From positions 39,981-103,980 of the forward strand of contig NZ_RQVK01000008.1 in NCBI RefSeq assembly GCF_003992015.1: a DNA stretch of 64,000 nucleotides. The letters are read 5' to 3'. The stretch's first letter is position 1; each line of letters opens with the position of its first letter. This DNA comes from Veillonella sp. VA137. GTDB lineage: Bacteria; Bacillota; Negativicutes; Veillonellales; Veillonellaceae. Position numbers and translations under genes: made by a program. This document shows, piece after piece, positions 25,515 through 34,116 of this stretch. A model generated the notes under the pieces. The model did no database searches. It saw only the letters and a program-made list of their open reading frames with translations, and was not told the DNA's origin.

Positions 25515-26834
25515 ATGTTAACGAAAGAAGAAGTAAAACAACGTGTGTGTGATGCTATTGTAGCAGGGCAAGATCGATTGCGTGGATTAGCGAGCGCCAT
25601 TATGGATGAACCAGAATTGGGTTATAAAGAGCATAAAACATCTCAAAAAGTACAAGATATGTTTACGGAATTAGGGATTCCTTTTACGACTGGTCATGCG
25701 ATTACAGGTGTGAAAGGCCGTTTGCAAGGTGGTAAATCTAAAAAAACTGTCGCCATGATCGGTGAATTGGATGCCATTGTATGTCACCGTCATCCAAAGG
25801 CAGATCCTATGACAGGGGCGGCCCATTGTTGTGGACATAATGTGCAAATTGCCAATTTATTTGCAGTAGCCATGGGCTTACAAGCGGAAGGCGTTATGGA
25901 AGCTCTTGGTGGGGATGTAGTTTTATTTGCAGTCCCAGCAGAAGAGATGATTGAAGTGGATTATCGCAATACATTGCGTGAAAAAGGAACCATTAAATAC
26001 TTAGGTGGTAAACAACAGCTGATTTATGAAGGAGCTTTTGATGATATCCATATGGCTATGCAAATGCATGTGGAAACTGCGGACACACCTACGGGAGAAA
26101 TGAATTTGGGTAGTACCTCCAATGGATTTGTGGCAAAATTGATTGAATACCATGGTAAAATTGCCCATGCAGCGGCATCTCCTCATGAAGGAATTAACGC
26201 ATTAAATGCAGCTTTGATGGGGGTAATGGGAGTCCATGCCATTCGTGAGACTTTCAAAGAGAGTGATTATTTCCGTTTCCATCCTATCATTAATCAAGGG
26301 GGAACCTTGGTCAACTGTGTACCGGATTATGTGCAAGTAGAAAGCTATGTACGAGCTTCTAATGTACAAGCGATTGTGGATGGCAATCAACGTGTCAATC
26401 GTGCCTTGAAAGCTGGTGGAGATGCAGTGGGTGCCACTTGTGTCATTCATGATCTACCGGGCTATTTACCGATGCGTGACAATCCAGATATGAACAATTT
26501 GTTACGGTCCAACTCAGAACCGCTATTTGGTACAGACAATGTACGGCAACGGGTGCATATGACAGCAAGTACAGACATGGGGGATGTATCCCATTTAATG
26601 CCAGTTATCCATCCTTGGGTGGGATGTATTGAAGGGGTGCTCCATAGTGCAGAGTACAATATTACCGTACCAGATGTAGCCTATATTAAAACGGCTCAAG
26701 CCTTAGCCATGACGATTGTTGATTTATTATATGATGAGGCACAGGTAGCGGAAGAGATTCTAGAAAACTTTGAAGCTCCTTTAACAAAAGAAACATATAT
26801 TGAATTGTTAGATTCCATTGCCAGTGGAAAATAG
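25515..26834 (+). CDS. M20-family amidohydrolase (AbgB/HipO-like)
   Basis: A 439-residue metal-dependent amidohydrolase. Metal-site motifs: GELDAIVCHRHP, HCCGHNVQIANLF and PAEEMIEVDY; a dimerisation-domain segment runs about 205-330. GGTLVNCVPDY and TDMGDVSHLMP are typical of the aminobenzoyl-glutamate / aminoacylase branch. It probably cleaves an N-acyl amino acid or similar amide in the cytoplasm; the substrate is not determinable. It follows the two-gene membrane protein pair, separated by a terminator. Ribosome site AAAGGAGATAG. Confidence 0.82.
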   Translation: MLTKEEVKQRVCDAIVAGQDRLRGLASAIMDEPELGYKEHKTSQKVQDMFTELGIPFTTGHAITGVKGRLQGGKSKKTVAMIGELDAIVCHRHPKADPMTGAAHCCGHNVQIANLFAVAMGLQAEGVMEALGGDVVLFAVPAEEMIEVDYRNTLREKGTIKYLGGKQQLIYEGAFDDIHMAMQMHVETADTPTGEMNLGSTSNGFVAKLIEYHGKIAHAAASPHEGINALNAALMGVMGVHAIRETFKESDYFRFHPIINQGGTLVNCVPDYVQVESYVRASNVQAIVDGNQRVNRALKAGGDAVGATCVIHDLPGYLPMRDNPDMNNLLRSNSEPLFGTDNVRQRVHMTASTDMGDVSHLMPVIHPWVGCIEGVLHSAEYNITVPDVAYIKTAQALAMTIVDLLYDEAQVAEEILENFEAPLTKETYIELLDSIASGK

Positions 26835-26866
26835 TAAAAATTCTCATATCTAAAATAGTCGATGTA

Positions 26867-26875
26867 TGATATACT
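26867..26875 (+). promoter_or_regulatory. Extended -10 promoter
   Basis: TGATATACT, about 42 nt before the next gene's ATG; no -35. The same element recurs at 47269 and 49619. Confidence 0.5.
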
Positions 26876-26923
26876 ATATATAAAGAATAAAGATTATCCA
26901 TTGGTTTAGAAAGGATGACGTAA

Positions 26924-28441
26924 ATGAAACAATATGATGTAATCGTAATTGGTACTGGTGGTGCTAGCTTAGTAGCTGATGCGGCATTAAAAGCAGGTAA
27001 ACGTGTAGCTGTTATTGAAAAAACAGGATTTGGTGGTACTTGTTTAACACGTGGCTGTATTCCAACAAAAGTAATGGTTACGGCAGCAGATGTAGTACAT
27101 GAAAGCCATGGTTGGAAAAAAATTGGTGTAGAAACTGCCACACCGACTCTTAACTGGGATGTAGTGAGTGAACGGGTTTGGAAAGCTATCAATAAAAGCA
27201 AAGGGGTCAAAGAGTTTTATGAAAGCTTTGATAATGCTGATGTATACCATGGGGCAGCTACGTTTGTAAGTGATAAAGTATTATATGTAACATTACAAGA
27301 TGGTGCAAAAACAGAAGAAATTACAGCACCTACTATTATCATTGGTACAGGCGGTCATTCTAAAGTGAACCATGTAGATGGCTTAGAAGAAGCTGGTTAT
27401 ATTACAAGTGAAAAATTCTTTGGCAGTGAATATCCAAAAGTACCATATAAACGACTAGCTGTATTTGGTGGTGGTCCTATTGGTACAGAATTTGCTGGTG
27501 TGTTTGCCGCAGCAGGTACGGAAGTGACGTTAATCCAACGCAATGTGCGTTTATTGCCAAAAGAAGATGAAGCGATTTCTGCTCATATTTTAGAAGAAAT
27601 GAAAGCCATTGGAGTGAACGTATTAACAGATACTGTATGTGATAATGTACGTGTGGATAATGGTGATAAAGTAATCACTGTGAAAAACCGTACTACAGGT
27701 GAAGTATCTGAAATCCGTGTAGATGAAATTTTGGTGGCTACTGGGATTGCTCCGTCTGTAGAAGATTTGCATCTAGAAAATACTCATATTGAACAATTAC
27801 CAGGTGGCTGGATTAAAACTAATGAATTTTTAGAAACATCTGTAGAAGGTGTGTATGCATTAGGTGATGTGAATGGTAATGCAGCCTTCCGTCATCGTGC
27901 CAACTATGAAGGAGATATTATCTCTCATAATTTATATCGTGCTACATCTCCAACAGACTATCGTTGGGCACGATATGATTTGATTCCTATGGTGACGTTC
28001 ACGTATCCAGAAGTAGGTCGTATTGGTATGACAGAAGCAGAAGCTAAAGAAGCTGGTTATGATGTAGGAGTTGGTATCAATCATTATTCTAATTCTGCCA
28101 AAGGTATGGCTCTTGGCATTGATAAAGGCGATGTACACGATGGATTCATCAAAGTGGTAGTCGACAAAGCTACGAATCGTCTATTAGGGGCTCATATCGT
28201 GGGACCACAAGCATCGATCTTGTTCCAACCATATGTACATTTAATGAATAGTGGTGAAGTGAAATTAGTTCCTATTCATGAAGAAATCGGCTCTACTACA
28301 ACAAAAGAACTACGTGCACAAGGTTTGACACGGTACTTGGATCCACAATCTGTTATCTCCATTGGTGAGGCAATGGCTCCGCATCCAACATTGTCAGAAG
28401 TGTCTATGTGGACACAAGTGTTCTACGAACATAAATGGTAA
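26924..28441 (+). CDS. Dihydrolipoamide dehydrogenase-like flavoprotein disulfide reductase
   Basis: A 505-residue class I pyridine nucleotide-disulfide oxidoreductase. FAD-binding GTGGASLVAD (11-20) differs from the usual GxGxxG order; redox cysteines in GGTCLTRGCIPTK; NAD site GGGPIGTEFAGVFA; second FAD motif ALGDVNGNAAFRHRANYEGD; C-terminal HPTLSE supplies the active-site His-Glu pair. No E2 or lipoyl gene is adjacent, so the electron acceptor is unknown. It is longer than typical Lpd (460-475). It could equally be a related thiol reductase. Confidence 0.82.
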   Translation: MKQYDVIVIGTGGASLVADAALKAGKRVAVIEKTGFGGTCLTRGCIPTKVMVTAADVVHESHGWKKIGVETATPTLNWDVVSERVWKAINKSKGVKEFYESFDNADVYHGAATFVSDKVLYVTLQDGAKTEEITAPTIIIGTGGHSKVNHVDGLEEAGYITSEKFFGSEYPKVPYKRLAVFGGGPIGTEFAGVFAAAGTEVTLIQRNVRLLPKEDEAISAHILEEMKAIGVNVLTDTVCDNVRVDNGDKVITVKNRTTGEVSEIRVDEILVATGIAPSVEDLHLENTHIEQLPGGWIKTNEFLETSVEGVYALGDVNGNAAFRHRANYEGDIISHNLYRATSPTDYRWARYDLIPMVTFTYPEVGRIGMTEAEAKEAGYDVGVGINHYSNSAKGMALGIDKGDVHDGFIKVVVDKATNRLLGAHIVGPQASILFQPYVHLMNSGEVKLVPIHEEIGSTTTKELRAQGLTRYLDPQSVISIGEAMAPHPTLSEVSMWTQVFYEHKW

Positions 28442-28463
28442 TCTATTAAAAAGATACATAGTA

Positions 28464-28503
28464 AAAACTGTAGTGATGGGGATACTATCACTGCAGTTTT
28501 TTT
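28464..28503 (+). terminator. Terminator of the disulfide reductase gene
   Basis: AAAACTGTAGTGAT / ATCACTGCAGTTTT (one G-T), then TTT. The following 28504-28711 is AT-rich with no gene seen. Confidence 0.88.
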
Positions 28504-28711
28504 ATGCTAATATATGATGATAATTGATATATTGTGCAGTACCTATAAATAGAATGCGTCTATTCTGTATAGGCAGATATGAGTATGATATGAAATGCTA
28601 GTAACGTTAGACAGGCAAGATAGTATAAAGAAATATATGTACTATGTTGTATGAGTCTATGACATAGGTTATAAGAATTTTGAAATCAAGAGTTCTCAAT
28701 TAAAATTATAG

Positions 28712-28740
28712 TTGATAATAGTTAAATAATAGGATATAAT
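28712..28740 (+). promoter_or_regulatory. Promoter of the CDF transporter
   Basis: TTGATA (28712-28717), 17-nt spacer, TATAAT (28735-28740). The 90-nt leader can form CTACCTCT / AGGGGGTAG; no known metal riboswitch consensus is recognisable. Confidence 0.75.
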
Positions 28741-28838
28741 GAGAAAGTAAATGAGAATAAAATACTACCTCTGAGATATAGCAGATTATGAGGGGGTAGA
28801 ATTGTAAGTATATGTTAAATGGATGAAAGAGGTGTAGT

Positions 28839-30002
28839 ATGACAGAAGTATTAATCCGTTTATTTGTAAACAACAAAGATGAAGTAAAAGATATTAATGT
28901 ACGCCAACAATATGGGATTATGGCGAGTATCACAGGCATTATGGTGAATGTGTTAGTTTGTTTAGGGGAATTGATCATTGGTTTTCTTATCGGCTCCATT
29001 GCCATGATTAGTGATGCTATCCATAATGTGGCTGATGCAGGGGGATCCTTAGTATCCTTTTTGAGTTTTAAATTATCTGGACGTAAAGCAGATGCAGAGC
29101 ATCCATACGGACATGGTCGAATGGAATATCTATTATCCATTGGTTTTTCTATCTTACTGTTTGTTGTAGCTGCTCAATTAGGTATTGAAGCGGTAGAGCA
29201 CATTATGAATCCCGAGGTAGTAGAGTTTTCTATGTCTGCTTTGGCTGTAATGTTGGGTGCTATGGCTTTAAAGATTTGGCTATCCTTCTTTTTGCGTTCC
29301 ATTGGTAATCGTATTGATTCTCCTATCTTGCGTGCCAATGGGAAAGAAGCTTTATCCGATGTATGGGCGACCGCAGCGATTGCTATTGGTTTATTGTTGG
29401 GCGGTATATTCCAATTGAGCGTTGATGGGTATTTAGGCTTAATTGTGGCACTGATCATTGCCAAAGCTGGTTTTGAAGTGCTGAAAGAAGCGACAGATCG
29501 TTTATTAGGATTTGAACCTACTACAGAACGTGTACAAGAAATTATTGATTTTGTGGAATCTAAACCGGGTATTTTAGGAACTCATGATTTAATGATTCAC
29601 GATTATGGTCCAGGACATGAGTATGCTTCTATCCACGTAGAAGTAGATGCGAAACAAGATGCGATGACCATCCATAATATGATTGATCGTGTAGAACGAC
29701 AAGCTTTGAAAGAATTGCAGTTAAAATTGACCATCCATATGGATCCAATCGTTGTCAATGAACAAACACTAGCTTTACAACAGCGCTTAGTGGCAGTGAT
29801 TCAAGCCTATGATGACAGTTTTTCTTTATACGATATCCGAATCGATGTGGAGAATAGAAAGATAGGCTTTGACGTACAAGTACCGCATGATGTGAAATAT
29901 ACGAAAGAGGAACTTTCACAAAAATTGAGCCAATTAGTAGAAGCAGTACTGCCAACATTCGTAGTGAAACCGAATGTAGTACACGGATACACTGGGGTAT
30001 AA
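28839..30002 (+). CDS. Cation diffusion facilitator metal transporter
   Basis: A 387-residue CDF exporter: six transmembrane helices (about 28-215) and a cytoplasmic C-terminal domain carrying His (DLMIHDYGPGHEYASIHVEV). The active-site quartet reads H62-x3-D66 in TM2 (DAIHNVAD) and E170-x3-D174 in TM5 (KEALSD), where YiiP has D-D and H-D. The metal (Zn, Mn, Fe or Co) therefore cannot be assigned by analogy. The C-terminus is long (about 170 residues). Single-gene unit between its own promoter and terminator. Confidence 0.88.
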   Translation: MTEVLIRLFVNNKDEVKDINVRQQYGIMASITGIMVNVLVCLGELIIGFLIGSIAMISDAIHNVADAGGSLVSFLSFKLSGRKADAEHPYGHGRMEYLLSIGFSILLFVVAAQLGIEAVEHIMNPEVVEFSMSALAVMLGAMALKIWLSFFLRSIGNRIDSPILRANGKEALSDVWATAAIAIGLLLGGIFQLSVDGYLGLIVALIIAKAGFEVLKEATDRLLGFEPTTERVQEIIDFVESKPGILGTHDLMIHDYGPGHEYASIHVEVDAKQDAMTIHNMIDRVERQALKELQLKLTIHMDPIVVNEQTLALQQRLVAVIQAYDDSFSLYDIRIDVENRKIGFDVQVPHDVKYTKEELSQKLSQLVEAVLPTFVVKPNVVHGYTGV

Positions 30003-30059
30003 GGGAAAGTAGAGAAAATCTACAAACTATACAAGATACATAAAGTACACAAATACACA

Positions 30060-30103
30060 AGAGGCAAGTTGAACAATGGATATCAACTTGCCTCTAATTT
30101 TTT
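30060..30103 (+). terminator. Terminator of the CDF gene
   Basis: AGAGGCAAGTTGA / TCAACTTGCCTCT (13 bp) then AATTTTTT. The rest of 30003-30390 has no gene. Confidence 0.9.
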
Positions 30104-30257
30104 GGGATGCCTAATGCTGTTACTGAAATATAGTATAGAAAAAATGGTTCTATAGTATATTGGGGGCAGCAAAAGGCATCTTCCCAAGGTATACTTTTTG
30201 TGTATAAAAATAAACATATTATTCAGTTTGCTTTGCAATATAAGTGATGACACAAAT

Positions 30258-30294
30258 AAAAAAGGACTGATACAGATTGTACCAGTCCTTTTTT
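30258..30294. terminator. Bidirectional terminator
   Basis: AAAAAAGGACTG / CAGTCCTTTTTT with an inner TAC / GTA helix. A/T runs on both sides let it serve the convergent CDF (+) and SstT (-) genes. Confidence 0.8.
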
Positions 30295-30390
30295 GCTTAC
30301 TTTCATAAGCTATATTGTATTGCATATTCTATTGGGCATCCCATACCAAAGAACAAATAGACCTTTCAAACAGTTGTGTGAAGTATACGT

Positions 30391-31611
30391 TTATACTTTG
30401 TCTGTTGGGTAGCCGTGACGCGCATAATCTACAGCTGCTGTAAATAAGATATCTGTAGAAGAGTTTAATGCTGTTTCGGTGGAGTCTTGGATAACGCCGA
30501 TGATGAAACCAACACCTACTACTTGCATAGCCACGTCGTTGGAAATACCGAATAGGGAACAAGCTAATGGAATCAATAAGAGAGAACCACCAGCTACACC
30601 AGAGGCACCACAAGCGGAGATAGTAGCGATAATGCTAAGTAAGATTGCGGTCGCTAGGTCTACTTGAATACCCAATGTAGATACAGCTGCTAATGCCATA
30701 ACAGTGATGGTAATAGCTGCACCACCCATGTTGATAGTAGCGCCTAGTGGAATGGAAATGGAATAGGTATCAGGTGTAATGCCTAAACGTTTAGCTAAAT
30801 CCATGTTAACTGGAATGTTCGCAGCGGAACTACGAGTGAAGAAGGCTGTCACACCAGATTCACGAAGGCAACGGAATACCAATGGATATGGATTGCGTTT
30901 CATGACGATAGCTACGATCAATGGGTTGATGATGAGTGCTACTGCAAACATGCAGCCTAATAGGACTAATAACAATTTGCCGTAAGTCAGTAAAGCGCCT
31001 AACCCATTTTCACCGATGGATTGAGCTACTAAGCCCATGATACCAAGAGGAGCAAATTTAATAATCCATTGTACAGCTAGTGTAATCGCATCAGAGATGG
31101 AAGCCATCACATCTTTCGTTTCATTTGCTGCATGACGAAGAGCGAAACCAAATAGCAGAGCCCAACCAAGAATACCAATGTAGTTACCACCTAAGATGGC
31201 TTTTACAGGGTTTTCTACGATATTTGTTAATAAGGTAGAAAGCACCGCAGTAATACCGCTAGGAGGTGCTGTATCAGCAGGAGAAGCTGTTAATAATAAC
31301 GTAGTAGGAAATAAGAAACTACCAACTACAGCAATGGCTGCAGATGCAAATGTGCCGATTAAGTACAACACAATGATGGAACGCATGCCAGTTTTTTGAC
31401 CGGAACGATGACGGCTGACTGCTGCGATGACTAAGAAAAATACTAATACAGGTGCTACACCTTTTAATGCACCTACGAAGATGGTACCTAATAAAGATAA
31501 CTTCACAGCATGTTCTGGAGACCATACGGCAATACCAGTGCCGATTAAGAGACCTACGCAGATTTGCTGGATGAGGCTAAATCTATTGATGAATTGAAAT
31601 AATGCCCTCAT
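30391..31611 (-). CDS. sstT: Serine/threonine:sodium symporter
   Basis: A 406-residue DAACS-family transporter with about eight to nine membrane segments and the re-entrant substrate loops: [17 protein letters not shown] and [15 protein letters not shown], and in the second loop [16 protein letters not shown], all typical of SstT. It imports serine and threonine with Na+. ATG 31611 is preceded on the minus strand by AAGGAG; an in-frame start 21 codons earlier lacks one. Convergent with the CDF gene. Confidence 0.94.
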   Translation of the reverse strand: MRALFQFINRFSLIQQICVGLLIGTGIAVWSPEHAVKLSLLGTIFVGALKGVAPVLVFFLVIAAVSRHRSGQKTGMRSIIVLYLIGTFASAAIAVVGSFLFPTTLLLTASPADTAPPSGITAVLSTLLTNIVENPVKAILGGNYIGILGWALLFGFALRHAANETKDVMASISDAITLAVQWIIKFAPLGIMGLVAQSIGENGLGALLTYGKLLLVLLGCMFAVALIINPLIVAIVMKRNPYPLVFRCLRESGVTAFFTRSSAANIPVNMDLAKRLGITPDTYSISIPLGATINMGGAAITITVMALAAVSTLGIQVDLATAILLSIIATISACGASGVAGGSLLLIPLACSLFGISNDVAMQVVGVGFIIGVIQDSTETALNSSTDILFTAAVDYARHGYPTDKV

Positions 31612-31789
31612 AGAAAACTCCTTATACTTATAAATACTTAAAATCGAGTACAAATATCTACTCATAAAAGACATAAAGACATTATAAACGGAATATATAC
31701 TTTTGGCAAGAGAAAAAAATCACAAATTATGGAATATCCTCATCCATTCGTGTATAATGAATAGCAGTATAAATAACTGGAGGTATATT

Positions 31790-32509
31790 GTGGAATTTAA
31801 AACACATGAAGATAAAAAAGCTTACGTGCAAGATGTATTCTCTCATATTGCGAAGCATTATGATGTGATGAATACATTATTGAGTTTTAACCAAGATGCA
31901 CGGTGGCGTAGATTTGCCATAGAACAATTAGAATTAACGGAAGGTATGCGATTAGCGGATATTGCTTGTGGTACGTGTATGTTAACAAAAACAGCATTAC
32001 AAGAAATTCCGTCTTTACATGTGGAAGGACTTGACTTTAGTCCTGAAATGTTAGCGGTTGGACGAAATCGATTAGAGAAAGAAGGATATACAGATCGAGT
32101 GACCTTGACCCAAGGAGATGCGATGGATTTACCTTATGATAGCAATACCTTTGATGGGGCTGTATCTGGTTTTGCTTTGCGCAATGTGCCAAGCATTGAG
32201 CAAACCATTCGTGAAATGAAACGTGTTGTTAAACCAGGTGGTAAAGTAGTTACTTTGGAATTGGCGAAGCCGACTATGTTTGGTTTTAAGCAAGCCTATT
32301 ATCTATATTTTGAAAAGATTCTTCCTGTATTGGGGAAATTGAGTCGAGATCAATCCTCCTATGCATGGCTCCCAGAATCACTGCGCCGCTATGTGGGGCA
32401 AGAAGGTGTTCTTCAAATTTTTAAAGATGTGGGACTACAAGATGCTAAGTATTATGAACTTACAGGTGGCATTGTAGCAGTCCATGTGGGCACTGTACCA
32501 GAAGAATAG
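31790..32509 (+). CDS. menG: Demethylmenaquinone methyltransferase
   Basis: A 239-residue SAM methyltransferase of the MenG/UbiE family, last step of menaquinone synthesis. SAM motif LADIACGTCMLTKTAL (the Gly-rich loop has Cys-Met where many have GDV), then GDAMDLPYDSNTFDGA and FALRNVPSIEQTI, and the late GGIVAVHVG. GTG 31790 follows TGGAGGTATATT; a TATAAT is at 31753-31758. The hydrogenase and fumarate pathways imply use of menaquinone. Confidence 0.92.
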   Translation: MEFKTHEDKKAYVQDVFSHIAKHYDVMNTLLSFNQDARWRRFAIEQLELTEGMRLADIACGTCMLTKTALQEIPSLHVEGLDFSPEMLAVGRNRLEKEGYTDRVTLTQGDAMDLPYDSNTFDGAVSGFALRNVPSIEQTIREMKRVVKPGGKVVTLELAKPTMFGFKQAYYLYFEKILPVLGKLSRDQSSYAWLPESLRRYVGQEGVLQIFKDVGLQDAKYYELTGGIVAVHVGTVPEE

Positions 32510-32511
32510 AA

Positions 32512-32552
32512 AAAAGCTGTCATCCACGACGAGGTGGTGACAGCTTTTATTT
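32512..32552. terminator. Bidirectional terminator between menG and the SOD-like gene
   Basis: AAAAGCTGTCA / TGACAGCTTTT with an inner CCAC / GTGG pairing; A-run on one side and T-rich on the other. Confidence 0.8.
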
Positions 32553-32555
32553 ATT

Positions 32556-33188
32556 TTATTCGTGTCCAAAGCGGTTTGGATTTTTTAATGTCTCTTCATA
32601 GATATGATTTACAATCTTCCAGTTTACGATGGAGAAGAAGTTATTAATATATTCTTCACGGCTGGAATGGACGTACATGTAATCCCATAGATTGATGCCT
32701 AAGATTGCAGTTTGCATGTTCATAATCGGATTGATTTGTTCTTTTGTAGAAGTAATAGCAAGCGTATTGTCTGGGTTGAGCACAAGCCAAGTCCAACCAT
32801 TACCAACATGAGTGTGAGCCGCCTCTGTGAATTGTTGTTGGAACTTTTCTAAGGATCCAAAAGAGCGGTTGATAGCATCTTTGATTGGTCCGTTGATGGT
32901 ATTTGTATTAGGGCTTGTCAACGTGTGCAAAAATAAGGTTACATTCTTATAGGCTCCACCATAGCGCTGAATGTCTTGACGAATTTCTTGTGGTACATGA
33001 CTTAGACCACCCAGTAGACAGTCTATATGACCGAAACGAAGGTCCGGATAGTCTTCTACTAGTTGATTAAGTTGAGATACGGAATGGCTGTATACATCAG
33101 TATACAAAGATGTGAGTGTTTCTCTGCCGATGACAGGCTCTAAGGCATGATCAGAATAAGGCAGTGGTTCTAGTTCAAAATATTTCAT
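32556..33188 (-). CDS. Fe/Mn superoxide dismutase homologue lacking all metal ligands
   Basis: A 210-residue protein that aligns end to end with E. coli SodB: FELEPLPYSDHALEP at the start, SFGSLEKFQQQFTEAA and GNGWTWLV in the middle, VNWKIV near the end. The four metal ligands, however, are replaced: first His by L28 (SLYTDV instead of the HH-KHH region), second His by V83 (KNVTLF instead of NHTFY), Asp by N166 and third His by Y170 (INLWDYMY instead of VDVWEHAY). The second-sphere His and Tyr of the first helix are also lost. Dismutase activity by the known mechanism is therefore not expected. ATG 33188 follows GGAGGTGTCC; the frame is intact with normal codon use. Confidence 0.85.
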   Translation of the reverse strand: MKYFELEPLPYSDHALEPVIGRETLTSLYTDVYSHSVSQLNQLVEDYPDLRFGHIDCLLGGLSHVPQEIRQDIQRYGGAYKNVTLFLHTLTSPNTNTINGPIKDAINRSFGSLEKFQQQFTEAAHTHVGNGWTWLVLNPDNTLAITSTKEQINPIMNMQTAILGINLWDYMYVHSSREEYINNFFSIVNWKIVNHIYEETLKNPNRFGHE

Positions 33189-33316
33189 GGACACCTCCAT
33201 CACAAAGATTTGATAATGATAGATATTATCACAGTTAGTTATATCGTAATAGATAAGACTATAAAAGTCAAGATAGAAAGACTTTCACATAGATTTGTTC
33301 AATATAGAATTACACG

Positions 33317-33345
33317 TTGAATAAAAAAGATAGAATCTGTATAAT
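33317..33345 (+). promoter_or_regulatory. Promoter of the secreted orphan
   Basis: TTGAAT (33317-33322), 17-nt spacer, TATAAT (33340-33345). Confidence 0.75.
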
Positions 33346-33400
33346 AAGGGTATAGAATCAAAATCAATCGAGTTACATCAATAGTTGAAAGGAGTTTTGT

Positions 33401-33991
33401 ATGAAAACACAAAGTAAACGTTGGATGCTAGGAGCTGTTATGGTAGGTGTTATCGCGTTTGGTCAAACTGCGTATGCGGCACAAGATCCGTTAATGTTAC
33501 CAGAGCAAGAAGGCTTACAAGTTATTTCAGAAATACAAGCTAAGATTACAGTGGAAAGTCCCAACTGGGAAGTAAAGCAAGTGGTGGATACCTTTGCTAA
33601 CTATGGTCAAGATCATAGTAAACAATTATTTGAATTACAAACACACCAAGTTATCTCTGCAGGGCAATTGGATGTGATTAATGCATTGTATTATATGAAT
33701 GTGCGGAAAAACTTTTACATTGAAAGCCATCGCTGGAAAAAGGATAGCTACGGAAGAAAAGTATTAAATAATTTATATGCAGATTACCAAAATTATTTGA
33801 ATAGTCATCGCTATGTGCCAGCCAATGAAGTGGATACTTATAAAGAAGAGTTCTTAGGAATTTTAGCTCGTCATGCTGAGAGAGTGCACAATGATGAATT
33901 GCGTACATATATGAATGAGATGGTTATCTTTGGTTTAGAACAAGCCATGAAAGATCATAATCCTTCTGTAAAAGAATACAAAGGTAAATAA
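33401..33991 (+). CDS. Unknown secreted protein, helical
   Basis: Not recognised. A 196-residue protein with a clear Sec signal peptide (WMLGAVMVGVIAFGQTAYAA, cleavage near residue 27). The mature part is charged and predicted helical (VDTFANYGQDHSKQLFELQ, then YGRKVLNNLYADYQNYLNSH), with no cysteine. Probably periplasmic. It has its own promoter and terminator and is divergent from the SOD-like gene. Good ribosome site GAAAGGAG. Confidence 0.75.
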   Translation: MKTQSKRWMLGAVMVGVIAFGQTAYAAQDPLMLPEQEGLQVISEIQAKITVESPNWEVKQVVDTFANYGQDHSKQLFELQTHQVISAGQLDVINALYYMNVRKNFYIESHRWKKDSYGRKVLNNLYADYQNYLNSHRYVPANEVDTYKEEFLGILARHAERVHNDELRTYMNEMVIFGLEQAMKDHNPSVKEYKGK

Positions 33992-33995
33992 GCAT

Positions 33996-34028
33996 TAGCC
34001 TACTCGTTATAGAGTAGGCTATTTTTTT
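33996..34028 (+). terminator. Terminator of the secreted orphan
   Basis: TAGCCTACTC / GAGTAGGCTA then TTTTTTT; the last T's form part of the next -35. Confidence 0.9.
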
Positions 34029-34055
34029 GACAAATTATATAAGTTATGATTTAAT
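34027..34055 (+). promoter_or_regulatory. Promoter of the nucleobase permease
   Basis: TTGACA (34027-34032), 17-nt spacer, TTTAAT (34050-34055). The -35 overlaps the preceding T-tract. Confidence 0.6.
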
Positions 34056-34116
34056 ATAAAAGTATTATAATTAGTATAACTTCTTAATAAAATGTATTAA
34101 AGAATGGAGAAATGGC

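Noticed and set aside
28741..28838. Metal riboswitch (yybP-ykoY or NiCo) before the CDF gene
   Set aside because: The 90-nt leader forms a hairpin but shows none of the conserved cores I know for these classes.
32556..33188. Reading the SOD-like gene as a frameshifted or decayed pseudogene
   Set aside because: The frame is uninterrupted, aligns end to end with SodB, and has a good ribosome site; only the ligand positions and their surroundings changed.
34041..34082. AAGTTAT / ATAACTT inverted repeat before the permease gene
   Set aside because: Seven-base arms 28 nt apart in very AT-rich DNA are expected by chance.
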